64,000 bases of DNA from Spongiibacter sp. IMCC21906 (GTDB lineage Bacteria; Pseudomonadota; Gammaproteobacteria; Pseudomonadales; Spongiibacteraceae): NCBI RefSeq assembly GCF_001010805.1, contig NZ_CP011477.1:3094501-3158500 (forward strand). The letters are read 5' to 3'. The notes below the pieces were generated by a model. The model was not told the origin of the DNA, did not search any database, and saw nothing but the letters and a program-made list of their open reading frames with translations. Shown here one piece after another: positions 8,158 through 16,180 of the stretch (within the stretch, counting starts at the first letter, position 1; each line of letters begins with the position of its first letter). Made by a program: the position numbers and the translations under genes.

Positions 8158-8766
8158 ATGATTAATCTTTCCGGCCAATTGGCCATACGCACCATCCACG
8201 GTCGCAACGGTGATTTCAATGTCGGCCGATTAACCACTTCCATCGGTGAGTTCGTTATCAAGAACGCCGAGCTGGACCAGTACAACGAAGGCAAATACGA
8301 CGGTGATTTCATCATCACCGAGATTCGACCTTCCACGTACAACACCAGCGGACGCATGGTCATTGAGATTCGCGCCCATTTGGGCGGCATGACCTTATCC
8401 AGTATTGATCCTCTCAGCAGTGACGAAGCCAACCGGCTAAGCCCGCAGGAAGTCGATCCTATTGATGAAGAAGCTCAGGCACCGGTACCCATCGCCGCGG
8501 CTCCGATCGAGGCAACGGAACAAGTGTCCGGTGATCCGCTGGTCGATACCACGCCATTCGGCGCCTCTGCTTCGACCATGACAGACACACCGATACCGGA
8601 GGACACGGATGCCACGCTGTTCGGCACCCTCTGGCCTTTGGGCGAGAGCATCAAACTCGACGCCACTGTCGATCGCCGGGTGTTGCGTCAGCAGCGCGAC
8701 CGTCTCGGTGTTCTGGGTTACGAGTTCGCACCTCTGACCCAGGACTGGCACCGGGTTTCCGCCTGA
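8158..8766 (+). CDS. DUF3275 family ICE protein
   Basis: A 202-residue protein. The N-terminal 85 residues (LSGQLAIRTIHGRNGDFNVGRLTTSIGEFVIKN, then YDGDFIITEIRPS) match the DUF3275 family carried next to DUF3577 in ICEs. A variable, acidic, proline-rich linker (about 100-150) leads to a short conserved C-terminal region (LFGTLWPLGESIKLD...DRLGVLGYEF). It begins with a good AAGGAG site. No membrane segment. Probably part of ICE DNA maintenance; its molecular activity is unknown. Confidence 0.85.
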   Translation: MINLSGQLAIRTIHGRNGDFNVGRLTTSIGEFVIKNAELDQYNEGKYDGDFIITEIRPSTYNTSGRMVIEIRAHLGGMTLSSIDPLSSDEANRLSPQEVDPIDEEAQAPVPIAAAPIEATEQVSGDPLVDTTPFGASASTMTDTPIPEDTDATLFGTLWPLGESIKLDATVDRRVLRQQRDRLGVLGYEFAPLTQDWHRVSA

Positions 8767-8801
8767 TCCTCATCGCATCCCGCGATTTTCATCCACCCCA
8801 A

Positions 8802-8844
8802 AGGGGCACCTGTCGCCCCTGAGGCATGGGCGCCCCTCTTTTCT
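8802..8844 (+). promoter_or_regulatory. alternative GC hairpins before the gene at 8860
   Basis: AGGGGC (8802-8807) can pair with GCCCCT at 8815-8820 or with a second GCCCCT at 8832-8837, which is followed by CTTTTCTC. The two pairings exclude each other, and only the distal one would look like a terminator. Confidence 0.5.
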
Positions 8845-8859
8845 CAAGAGGACATCACT

Positions 8860-9507
8860 ATGCCCACACCTTTATCCCCACAACCGCTGTACCGCCTTGA
8901 TGAATGCCCGGACCTGATGGCCGATAGCTGCATCACTGACGAGAGCGGCAATCTGGTCTTTCTGTCCGTCTGGGCGCGGGATACCGCTGTCCAGGAATTT
9001 TTGGCTCGGCTGACCCTCGGTCGCGCCGAAGACGGACTGGATCAATTCCATCTTATCCCCGAACAGGGATCGTCCATCCCGGTGTTTATCGGCAATGCTG
9101 ATCTGCTGGAAAAGCGCATCACGCGCGCCTTCAGGCGCACGCTGTTTGGATCCATGGTCCATCTGTGGCTGTTCGACAGGCACTGCATTACCCCGGACAA
9201 GGCGAACACCCGTGCACTGGCGGTATTGCCCAAGGGCAACTGCCAATACGAGCGCCTCTGGGTGCTGGTACGAGAGACCTGCCCGCTGCCGCTGCTGGAT
9301 CACTGGCGCGAGCCGGTACTGGCCTTGCTGCAATCACGAAACATGCTGATCCAACTTCCCGTCGCTCTCGGGCCTCTGGAAGGTCATCGCTTGGTTCTGG
9401 ATGTACCGGCCCTGACTGACGCATTGGGCGACATGATTCGCAACGGTGTCTTGACGGTCTCACCGACCGAGTCGGTCCCGAACAAATCCGTTCAACGGGT
9501 CGCCTGA
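8860..9507 (+). CDS. conserved ICE protein of unknown function
   Basis: A 215-residue soluble protein with no recognised motif. AGAGGAC supports the ATG. It has a central region with regularly spaced hydrophobic and aromatic residues (SMVHLWLFDRHCITPDKANTRALAVLPKGNCQYERLW) and no signal peptide. It lies between DUF3275 and the DUF6094-type methyltransferase, with terminator-like hairpins on both sides. Its constant company suggests a maintenance role, by inference only. Confidence 0.6.
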   Translation: MPTPLSPQPLYRLDECPDLMADSCITDESGNLVFLSVWARDTAVQEFLARLTLGRAEDGLDQFHLIPEQGSSIPVFIGNADLLEKRITRAFRRTLFGSMVHLWLFDRHCITPDKANTRALAVLPKGNCQYERLWVLVRETCPLPLLDHWREPVLALLQSRNMLIQLPVALGPLEGHRLVLDVPALTDALGDMIRNGVLTVSPTESVPNKSVQRVA

Positions 9508-9519
9508 CGCTTTACCACC

Positions 9520-9545
9520 GAGCCCGTTCTTCCGGGCTCTTTTCT
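9520..9545 (+). terminator. intrinsic terminator inside the maintenance unit
   Basis: GAGCCCG (9520-9526) pairs with CGGGCTC (9533-9539) around a six-base loop, followed by TTTTCTT. It is a good intrinsic terminator although the next gene, 25 bases on, runs in the same direction with no obvious promoter of its own. Confidence 0.8.
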
Positions 9546-9569
9546 TACCACTGCTACCAGGAGAGAGTT

Positions 9570-10679
9570 ATGGCTCTTATGTTTCCGCGGCTGGCCCGCA
9601 ACTTTATCAAAAACGGTTACTTCCCCACGGATGAATCGACGCTGGAGCGGACACTGTCCGCACTGGCCCCATCGTCGGGCACCATGTGCATTCTCGACCC
9701 TTGTGCTGGCGAAGGCGTAGCGATTGCCGAAGCCGCTCATGCCCTTGGGCGGGAGCAGGTCAAGGTCTACGCCGTCGAGTACGACACCGAGCGTGCCACC
9801 CATGCGCGCAATCTCGTTGACCACTGTCTGCAGGGTGACCTGATGGACACACTGATCTCCCGCCAGTCCTTCGGACTGCTGTGGCTCAATCCGCCCTACG
9901 GCGATCTGAACCGCGGTGCCGATGGCAATATCGGTTATCCAGGTAAAGGCCGTCCACGGCTGGAGAAGCTGTTTTACCAGCGCACCCTGCCACTGTTGCA
10001 GTACGACGGCGTGCTGGTGCTGATCATCCCGATCTACGTCCTCGACGCCGAATTCGTAGGCTGGCTGACACGTCACTTTGCCGACCTGCGACTCTACCGT
10101 GCGGTGGACACCCAGTTCAAACAGGTGGTGATCTTCGGTCGACGGGTACGTCAGCGGGAGCTGGCTGGAAGCGACACCAAGGCTGTTCGACAGCAATTGC
10201 TCCAAGCCGGTCAGGACGACATTGATGTAGACGTGTTGCCGGATGACGGATCTTGCCCGACATATACGGTGCCCTCGTCCCAAGCGAACCCGGAGCATTT
10301 TTATCGCATCACGCTCGAACCGGAGCAATTCGCTGCCGAAGTACACCGCCTGCAAGGCATGTGGCCGGCCATCGAAACCTACCTGGGCGCCGCACAGCGA
10401 ATACCGCGGCCTCCGGCACGTGCCCTTTCCCACTGGCATCTCGCTTTGGCCCTGGCGGCTGGCGCGATCTCAGGGGTTGTCACTGCCAAAACCGGCAAGG
10501 TCTTGGTCGTCAAGGGCGATACCCACAAGGAGAAATCCTTGACCACGGAGTACCGGGAACGGGATGACGGCTCGGTTGCCGAGACCCGCATCCTGACCGA
10601 TCGCTTCGTACCGATCATCCGCGCGTGGGATATGACACCCGACTCCCCCACCCGGGGGCAGGTGTTGACCATTCGCTGA
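9570..10679 (+). CDS. DUF6094-type SAM-dependent DNA methyltransferase-like protein
   Basis: A 369-residue protein with a class I methyltransferase core. The SAM loop ILDPCAGEGVA is near residues 41-51, an acidic strand end VYAVEYD near 68-74, and the catalytic NPPY motif (LWLNPPYGD) near 105-113, as in N6-adenine methyltransferases. The C-terminal half (from about 240) has no recognised fold. Such proteins are frequent in ICEs of this class. Possible roles are modification of the element's own DNA or anti-restriction; neither is shown by sequence. The start follows AGGAGAGAG. Confidence 0.82.
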   Translation: MALMFPRLARNFIKNGYFPTDESTLERTLSALAPSSGTMCILDPCAGEGVAIAEAAHALGREQVKVYAVEYDTERATHARNLVDHCLQGDLMDTLISRQSFGLLWLNPPYGDLNRGADGNIGYPGKGRPRLEKLFYQRTLPLLQYDGVLVLIIPIYVLDAEFVGWLTRHFADLRLYRAVDTQFKQVVIFGRRVRQRELAGSDTKAVRQQLLQAGQDDIDVDVLPDDGSCPTYTVPSSQANPEHFYRITLEPEQFAAEVHRLQGMWPAIETYLGAAQRIPRPPARALSHWHLALALAAGAISGVVTAKTGKVLVVKGDTHKEKSLTTEYRERDDGSVAETRILTDRFVPIIRAWDMTPDSPTRGQVLTIR

Positions 10680-10730
10680 TCGTCCCCGACGGCACGCCGT
10701 CATTGCTTCACTTTGTTTCATCCACCCACC

Positions 10731-10764
10731 GGGGTCCAGTCGCCCTGTGGGGTGCCGTGGCCCC
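10731..10764 (+). promoter_or_regulatory. paired GC hairpins before the gene at 10790
   Basis: GGGG (10731-10734) can pair with GCCC near 10742-10745, and GGGG (10749-10752) with CCCC (10761-10764) over an eight-base loop. CCTTATC follows, then the ribosome site GAGAGG. Confidence 0.45.
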
Positions 10765-10789
10765 CTTATCAACCTGAGAGGTTAATACC

Positions 10790-11083
10790 ATGGCACTCGT
10801 AACACTGTCTCAACCGCGCTTCCAAGCCGGCAAAGTACTCATGACCCAAGGCGTGAACGATCTTATTCAACGGGGAGTTATCAATCCCGTGCCTTATCTC
10901 CAGCGCCATCTCAATGGCGACTGGGGCGATTTGTGCGGCGACGACAAGCAGCTCAATGATGAGGCGCTGACATCGGAAGGACGATTGATGTCGTCCTACG
11001 ACGTCGGGCCGGATCTCAAGCTTTGGATCATCACTGAATGGGATCGTAGCGTCACGACGTTGCTGTTGCCCAGCGAGTACTGA
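10790..11083 (+). CDS. small conserved ICE protein
   Basis: A 97-residue protein. The pattern RF..GKVLMTQGVNDLI, HLNGDWGDLCGDDKQ.ND, and KLWIITEWDRSVTTLLLPSEY is typical of a small conserved family found on plasmids and ICEs, often mis-annotated as a restriction-modification subunit although it is far too short. No catalytic motif is seen. It has its own ribosome site (GAGAGG) and sits between the methyltransferase and helicase genes. Function unknown. Confidence 0.75.
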   Translation: MALVTLSQPRFQAGKVLMTQGVNDLIQRGVINPVPYLQRHLNGDWGDLCGDDKQLNDEALTSEGRLMSSYDVGPDLKLWIITEWDRSVTTLLLPSEY

Positions 11084-11129
11084 TTCCTTTATTACCGCGA
11101 CGCCAGCCGTCGTTTCATTTCCCAACCCT

Positions 11130-11178
11130 GGGGCATGCCTTCGCCCTGCTGGGGGGGAGATGCATGCCCCGTTTTTTT
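11130..11178 (+). terminator. strong hairpin with T-run just before the helicase gene
   Basis: GGGGCATGC (11130-11138) pairs perfectly with GCATGCCCC (11162-11170), followed by GTTTTTTT. The T-run ends only about 14 bases before the helicase ATG. In this position it would block helicase expression unless read through or refolded. Confidence 0.75.
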
Positions 11179-11191
11179 ATGGAGCATCATC

Positions 11192-13483
11192 ATGTCCCTC
11201 AATACCTTTACTGGTAACACTGCTGATAACACCTGTTCTGAATCCGTCGGCCAATGCGACTTGCTCGAACAAGATTCTTCCTCCCTCGACATCAGTCTGC
11301 CGGACTTTGTGTCCGAATTCGGTGACGAACTGCTGGATTCACTCAACCGCGCCAATCCCCCGGTGTATACCGGACAGGCACGGGCATACCGTGAAACCAT
11401 TCTTGGCGGCCTGAAGCGGCAACTGTTTCCCGCTCAGGCCGACGTGGTTCATGCCGTCACCGAGTTGCTGATCAATCGTGGTGAACGGGCCGCCATCGTC
11501 AATGGCGAAATGGGCTGTGGCAAGACGACCGTTGGCATTGCCACGGCCGCCGTCCTCAATGCCGAAGGCTACCGCCGCACCCTGGTGCTCTCACCTCCCC
11601 ACCTGGTCTACAAGTGGCGACGGGAAATCCAGGAGACGGTCGCCGACGCCAAGGTCTGGGTTCTCAACGGCCCGGACACTCTGGTCAAACTTCTCAAGCT
11701 GCGCGAGCGGTTGGGCGTGCCCTCCCAGGGACTAGAATTCTTTGTCCTGGGCCGTGTGCGCATGCGCATGGGTTTTCACTGGAAGCCGGTGTTTGTACGA
11801 CGGCGTACCCACCATGGCGAAGTGGGTACCTGTCCCGATTGTGGTCAGGTCATCACCGATCTGGACGGCGAGCCCATCAATCCAGTTGAGCTGGAAGCGG
11901 AGGACTCCCGTCGTAGCTGTGGCCACTGTGCCTCGGCGCTGTGGACCCTGATGCGGCCCCGGCGGCTGTCGGTCAACGACCAGTCTCAGGCTGTGCTGAA
12001 GGCATTGAAACGTATTCCCACCATCGGCGAGGTCACGGCCCAGAAACTGATGAAAACCTTCGGTGAGTCGTTCCTGGCCTCCATGCTGGGCGACAATCTG
12101 TACGAGTTCATCAACTTGATGGACAGTGATGGTGAACTGGTATTTTCTGATCGACAGGCCCAGCGGATGGAGCGGGCCATGGCCAACATGGAGTTCGGCT
12201 TTGGTGAAGGGGGCTATCAACCCTCGGAATTCGTCAAACGCTACCTACCGCAGGGCACGTTCGATCTGCTCATCGCCGACGAGGCGCACGAGTACAAGAA
12301 CGCTGGCTCCGCACAGGGGCAGGCCATGGGCGTACTGGCGGCCAAGGCGCGCAAGACACTATTGCTCACCGGTACCCTGATGGGCGGCTACGGCGATGAT
12401 ATCTTTTATCTGCTGTTCCGCGCCTTGCCCGGACGAATGATCGAAGACGGCTACCGGCCCAGTAAACAAGGTAGTCTGACGCCAGCCGCGATGGCGTTTA
12501 TGCGCGATCACGGTGTGCTTAAGGATATTTATTCTGAGAGCAACGGCTCAGCCCACAAGACCGCCAAGGGCAGCAAGATCACGGTGCGAACCGTGAAGGC
12601 CCCCGGATTTGGTCCCAAGGGTGTGTTGCGCTGTGTACTGCCGTTCACGGTATTCCTCAAGTTGAAGGACATTGGTGGCAATGTGCTACCGCCCTATGAC
12701 GAGGAATTTCGCGAGGTAGCTATGGATAATGAGCAAGCACAGGCCTACTCCCGCCTGGCGGGGCAATTGACCGCTGAGTTGAAGCAGGCCCTGGCGCGCC
12801 GCGACACGACGCTGCTGGGCGTGGTGCTCAATGTTCTCCTGGCCTGGCCAGACACCTGCTTTCGGGCAGAGACGGTCAAACATCCTCGCACCCGTGATTT
12901 GCTGGCGTTTACGCCGTCGTTGTTCACCGAGCTGGATGTCATGCCCAAGGAACGGGAGCTGATTGACATCTGCCGGGAAGAGAAAGCTGCCGATCGCAAG
13001 GTGCTGGTCTACAGCGTCTATACCGGGACACGGGACACCACGTCTCGGCTGAAGGTGCTGCTCGAGCAGGAAGGCTTCAAGGTGGCGGTACTGCGCGCCA
13101 GCGTGGATGCCTCCAGCCGGGAAGACTGGATCGCCGACAAGCTCGACCGCAGTATCGATGTGCTCATCACCAACCCGGAACTGGTCAAGACCGGGCTGGA
13201 TCTGCTGGAGTTCCCGACCATTGCATTCATGCAATCCGGGTACAACGTCTACAGTCTGCAGCAGGCCGCCCGGCGCTCTTGGCGCATCGGCCAGAAGCAA
13301 CCGGTCAAAGTGATCTACCTCGGCTACGCAGCCACCTCGCAGATGACTTGCCTGGGACTGATGGCGAAAAAAATCGCTGTCTCCCAAAGCACCTCAGGCG
13401 ATGTGCCGGAATCCGGGCTTGATGCCCTTAATCAGGACGGTGATTCGGTGGAAGTGGCGCTGGCGCGGCAGTTGGTGAATTGA
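11192..13483 (+). CDS. SNF2-like DEAH-box helicase
   Basis: A 763-residue superfamily 2 ATPase. The ATG at 11192 is preferred because GGAG lies upstream; the longer frame would start inside the hairpin. Walker A is GEMGCGKTT (about 103-111), the Walker B box is DEAH (about 361), motif III is LLTGTLMGG, and motif VI is QAARRSWRIGQ near 690, as in SNF2/RapA-type translocases. An inserted CxxC...CxxC zinc element (CPDCGQ, CGHC, about 213-247) lies between motifs I and II. It closes the maintenance unit and probably remodels element DNA during replication or transfer. Confidence 0.88.
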   Translation: MSLNTFTGNTADNTCSESVGQCDLLEQDSSSLDISLPDFVSEFGDELLDSLNRANPPVYTGQARAYRETILGGLKRQLFPAQADVVHAVTELLINRGERAAIVNGEMGCGKTTVGIATAAVLNAEGYRRTLVLSPPHLVYKWRREIQETVADAKVWVLNGPDTLVKLLKLRERLGVPSQGLEFFVLGRVRMRMGFHWKPVFVRRRTHHGEVGTCPDCGQVITDLDGEPINPVELEAEDSRRSCGHCASALWTLMRPRRLSVNDQSQAVLKALKRIPTIGEVTAQKLMKTFGESFLASMLGDNLYEFINLMDSDGELVFSDRQAQRMERAMANMEFGFGEGGYQPSEFVKRYLPQGTFDLLIADEAHEYKNAGSAQGQAMGVLAAKARKTLLLTGTLMGGYGDDIFYLLFRALPGRMIEDGYRPSKQGSLTPAAMAFMRDHGVLKDIYSESNGSAHKTAKGSKITVRTVKAPGFGPKGVLRCVLPFTVFLKLKDIGGNVLPPYDEEFREVAMDNEQAQAYSRLAGQLTAELKQALARRDTTLLGVVLNVLLAWPDTCFRAETVKHPRTRDLLAFTPSLFTELDVMPKERELIDICREEKAADRKVLVYSVYTGTRDTTSRLKVLLEQEGFKVAVLRASVDASSREDWIADKLDRSIDVLITNPELVKTGLDLLEFPTIAFMQSGYNVYSLQQAARRSWRIGQKQPVKVIYLGYAATSQMTCLGLMAKKIAVSQSTSGDVPESGLDALNQDGDSVEVALARQLVN

Positions 13484-13502
13484 TCTGAGTTAAATCTTTT
13501 GC

Positions 13503-13522
13503 GGCCCCTTCGGGGGCCTTTG
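13503..13522 (+). terminator. terminator after the helicase
   Basis: GGCCCC (13503-13508) pairs with GGGGCC (13513-13518) over a TTCG tetraloop, followed by TTTGTTTA. It marks the end of the maintenance block and the border with AT-rich cargo. Confidence 0.8.
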
Positions 13523-14482
13523 TTTACGATATAGCTCGGATGGTGACTACGCCGGAAACGGCTGGAGCTTTTAGCTATACTATGGTATCGCTGCTGCAAG
13601 GATAGGACGGACTTACCGTCTGAGTCAGATTGGCCGCCAATTCAATGGAGACCCATGCGAAGGGCATCATCGCTGGGCCACTACCATGCACAGGCTGGGT
13701 CACGAAGTGTAACACTTAACTTAAGTTTCAGCTTAATTCCTATTGAGATATGCTGCGGTACCATTTTCAAGTTGAAGCACAGAAATCGTAAAATCATAAA
13801 ACTCTGAGAACACAACCATTTCATCACAGCTTTCTTCAAACCATACATTAGGTGGCAGTTTTATTCCCTGCCTTTGATTTTCAGGAGTGATTAACCCTGA
13901 AGCCAATGCACCTTGGGGAATCGGAATTGGTGGACGGTTTGACGTCTTAAAATATATTCCAGAGCGAAATGCGGCTTTACTGGATCTTGCCCATAATATG
14001 AAACCATCACGAGATACCACTAATACAGCTCTACGTTCAGTGTATTCTATCCAACGCAAGATCGCTGCCACTAGTGAAACTTCATATCTATCGGCACAGT
14101 GTCCAATCATATCCAAATCAATAATGGCCTTTGGATCAATTTGTTGGCGGTAATCGTCTAGTGGCATTAACAAATTTGCAGCAAAGACGTTAGCCTCATG
14201 TTCTATCCGCCCATACGCAGAATCCCATCGAACCATATCTTGCTCACCACATTCGATACCATTTGGATAATCCAGTCTATGTAGCAGATAGTGTCCAAAC
14301 TCATGGGCTAAAGTGTAATTAATCCGACCCTTTGATCTCATTGAATCGTTGTAAATGATTCCCCATTCGCTTCTGCCACCCGGAGCCTTAAAAAGTCCGC
14401 CATCGAAGCGAGGAAGTGATGCGCCTTTTATTTTAGTAATTGGATCGTCTGGATATTTATGGTGGGAAAAATCTTTCGCTAA

Positions 14483-15628
14483 GGAAGGTCTGCACAACCT
14501 CCCTCGTTCATAAAAATACCGCTAAAAATACGCGTTAGTTTCTTGGGCCGCGGTGATTCTCAGCTTTTCCCGGCCTGTAACCAGCCATTTGGCTGATTAC
14601 AGGCGCACCTTCCCTACGAAGGCAGATATTTCTCCGCTCTCAGCAGGTTGGTAAACGCCGAGAGGACATACAGGCGATTGGTGTTTTTCGCCAGTCCACG
14701 GTAGCGAACCTTCCCATAACCAAACTGCTGTTTGATCGTCCGGAACGGATGCTCGACTTTCGCACGCACGCTGGCCTTTATTCCCTCCAGCATTTCCTGT
14801 AGCTGGTCAGCCAGCTTGCGCCGGGTGCCGGGGCGTAGCGCGATACGCCAATCGACATCCCGATCTTTAAACTCATCTCGCTTATGGATGCCGGTATAAC
14901 CCGCATCACCCCAGACCCGCTGCTCTTCTCCGTGAAGAAGCTGATCTGCCGCAGTGAGATCATGCACATTCGCGGCTGTGGTCTCGATGCTGTGAATCAA
15001 GCCGTCCCGGTCATCCACGCCAATATGCATCTTCATGCCAAAGTGCCATTCATTGCCTTTCTTTGTCTGGTGCATCTCCGGATCCCGCTCCCCGTCCTGA
15101 TTCTTGGTTGAGCTGGGCGCGGCGATAATCGTGGCATCAACAATGGTGCCTTCACGCATCATCAGACCCTGCTGGCGCAGCTGGGCGCTCACGGTATCGA
15201 AGATCACTTTGCCCAATTTGTAGCGTTCTAAAAAATGACGGAAGCGGAGAATGGTGCTTTCATCCGGTAGCCGATCAGACAAACGGAGCCCGGCAAAGCG
15301 GCGCATCGACTCGATCTCGTACAGGGCATCCTCCATCGCCGGATCACTGAGGTTGTAGAACAGCTGCAGGCAGTGAACCCGAAGCATTATCGCCAGCGGG
15401 TACGGCGGATTCCCGTTCTCACCCTTGGGATAGTGCTTGCGGAGCTTCTTCTCCAGCTTGGCCCAGGGAATCAAGCCATCCATTTTCTCGAGGAACAGCT
15501 CCCGCCGCGTCTTGCGCTTCTTGTTTTGGTATTCGGCTTCGGCGAAAGTCAGTTGGCTCATGCTATATTCCGGTTGAAATGGGTCATCACGAAATTATCT
15601 CAAATTTTCGAGGTTGTGCAGAGGTTCC
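14483..15628 (-). mobile_element. complete IS5-family insertion sequence
   Basis: The element is 1146 bp. Its ends are inverted repeats of 19 bases, GGAAnnTCTGCACAACCTC, matching at 17 positions. It is flanked by the 4-bp direct repeat CTAA (14479-14482 and 15629-15632), the YTAR-type target expected of IS5-group elements. It carries one intact transposase gene. Clean ends and an intact gene indicate a recent insertion. Confidence 0.93.
14614..15561 (-). CDS. IS5-family transposase
   Basis: A 315-residue DDE transposase (transposase 11 / IS4-type catalytic domain with an IS5-type N-terminal DUF772 region). The N-terminal part has the family pattern YPLAIMLRVHCLQLFYNLSD and DESTILRFRHFLE. The catalytic acids lie in VDATIIAAPS, WGDAGYTG and the late AKVEHPFRTIKQQFG helix. 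The frame is uninterrupted and the length is normal, so it is probably active. Confidence 0.95.
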   Translation of the reverse strand: MSQLTFAEAEYQNKKRKTRRELFLEKMDGLIPWAKLEKKLRKHYPKGENGNPPYPLAIMLRVHCLQLFYNLSDPAMEDALYEIESMRRFAGLRLSDRLPDESTILRFRHFLERYKLGKVIFDTVSAQLRQQGLMMREGTIVDATIIAAPSSTKNQDGERDPEMHQTKKGNEWHFGMKMHIGVDDRDGLIHSIETTAANVHDLTAADQLLHGEEQRVWGDAGYTGIHKRDEFKDRDVDWRIALRPGTRRKLADQLQEMLEGIKASVRAKVEHPFRTIKQQFGYGKVRYRGLAKNTNRLYVLSAFTNLLRAEKYLPS

Positions 15629-15723
15629 CTAAAGCCTTCACATCAACGGGGAAACGTTCTTGATCTGTTGTATAAGCATTCAAGATGTGGGTCAGCTGGA
15701 ACGCCCATTTTTGAGGAGTCATC

Positions 15724-16056
15724 CTAGCCGTCGTCATCATCATCCCATAAGTCTACAAATGATCGAATCTTGGCTTTTGTCTTGTCATCCATTTGCTGAT
15801 ACTTCCGGTAAAAGCGGGCATCAGCGGCATTTTCAACGGTTATGCTTGCTTGGTCATCCAATAAGTATTCAATTGTAACGCCTAATTGCTCGGCGATTTT
15901 GGATATCTTCTCGGCAGATGGGCGAGGAGGTGCTTTATTCTCCAGCTCCCAGATATAGCTTTTACTAGATCCGGTCAAATCCGCAAGTTTTTCAAGGGTA
16001 TATTCCTTCTTATCTCTAAGCTCTCTTATCTTCGCCCCTAAAGCGGTCTTTGTCAT
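15724..16056 (-). CDS. capH: CapH-like XRE transcriptional repressor
   Basis: A 110-residue protein. The start at 16056 is chosen because GGAGG lies four bases upstream; a codon 18 bases earlier has none. The N-terminal helix-turn-helix of XRE type covers about 4-60 (IRELRDKKEYTLEKLADLTGSSKSYIWELENK). A short C-terminal region ends in an acidic tail. It is divergent from a type III CBASS operon and translationally coupled to the metallopeptidase gene, the arrangement known for CapH/CapP, in which CapH represses CBASS. With the protease gene broken, repression could be permanent. Confidence 0.82.
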   Translation of the reverse strand: MTKTALGAKIRELRDKKEYTLEKLADLTGSSKSYIWELENKAPPRPSAEKISKIAEQLGVTIEYLLDDQASITVENAADARFYRKYQQMDDKTKAKIRSFVDLWDDDDDG

Positions 16057-16079
16057 ACAGCCTCCAACTGACAATAAAA

Positions 16080-16153
16080 GTTCAGAGTTGACTTACATAA
16101 TAGCCTTGACTTCTGGAAACGTCCATGTTTTTATGTTGTTCAGAGTTCCGAAC
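16080..16153 (+). promoter_or_regulatory. CBASS/capH divergent promoter with repeated operator sites
   Basis: GTTCAGAGTT occurs twice, at 16080-16089 and 16138-16147. The second is part of a GTTC...GAAC inverted repeat (16138-16153). The sites are 58 bases apart and lie near the capH and cdnC starts. Between them TTGACT (16106-16111) with TTTTAT 17 bases on is a plausible CBASS promoter. CapH is the likely binder. Confidence 0.55.
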
Positions 16154-16180
16154 TTTACGTATTTCTATAGGGGTATATTA

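Larger units (their letters stand above)
13733..15722 (-). pseudogene. capP: CapP-like ImmA/IrrE metallopeptidase, split by an IS5-family element
   Basis: Two pieces flank the insertion sequence: 15629-15722 encodes the start (MTPQKWAFQLTHIL...FPVDVKAL) and 13733-14482 the rest. Removing the IS and one CTAA duplication restores one frame of 279 residues reading VDVKALAKDFSHH across the join. The large piece keeps the zinc site HEFGHYLLHR and HEANVFAANLLMP of ImmA/IrrE peptidases and a C-terminal domain of the kind reported for CapP. The intact gene would start one base after the capH stop. In characterised loci CapP cleaves the CapH repressor on DNA damage. The large fragment has only a TTG inside the IS end as a start, so activity is doubtful. 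Confidence 0.85.
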
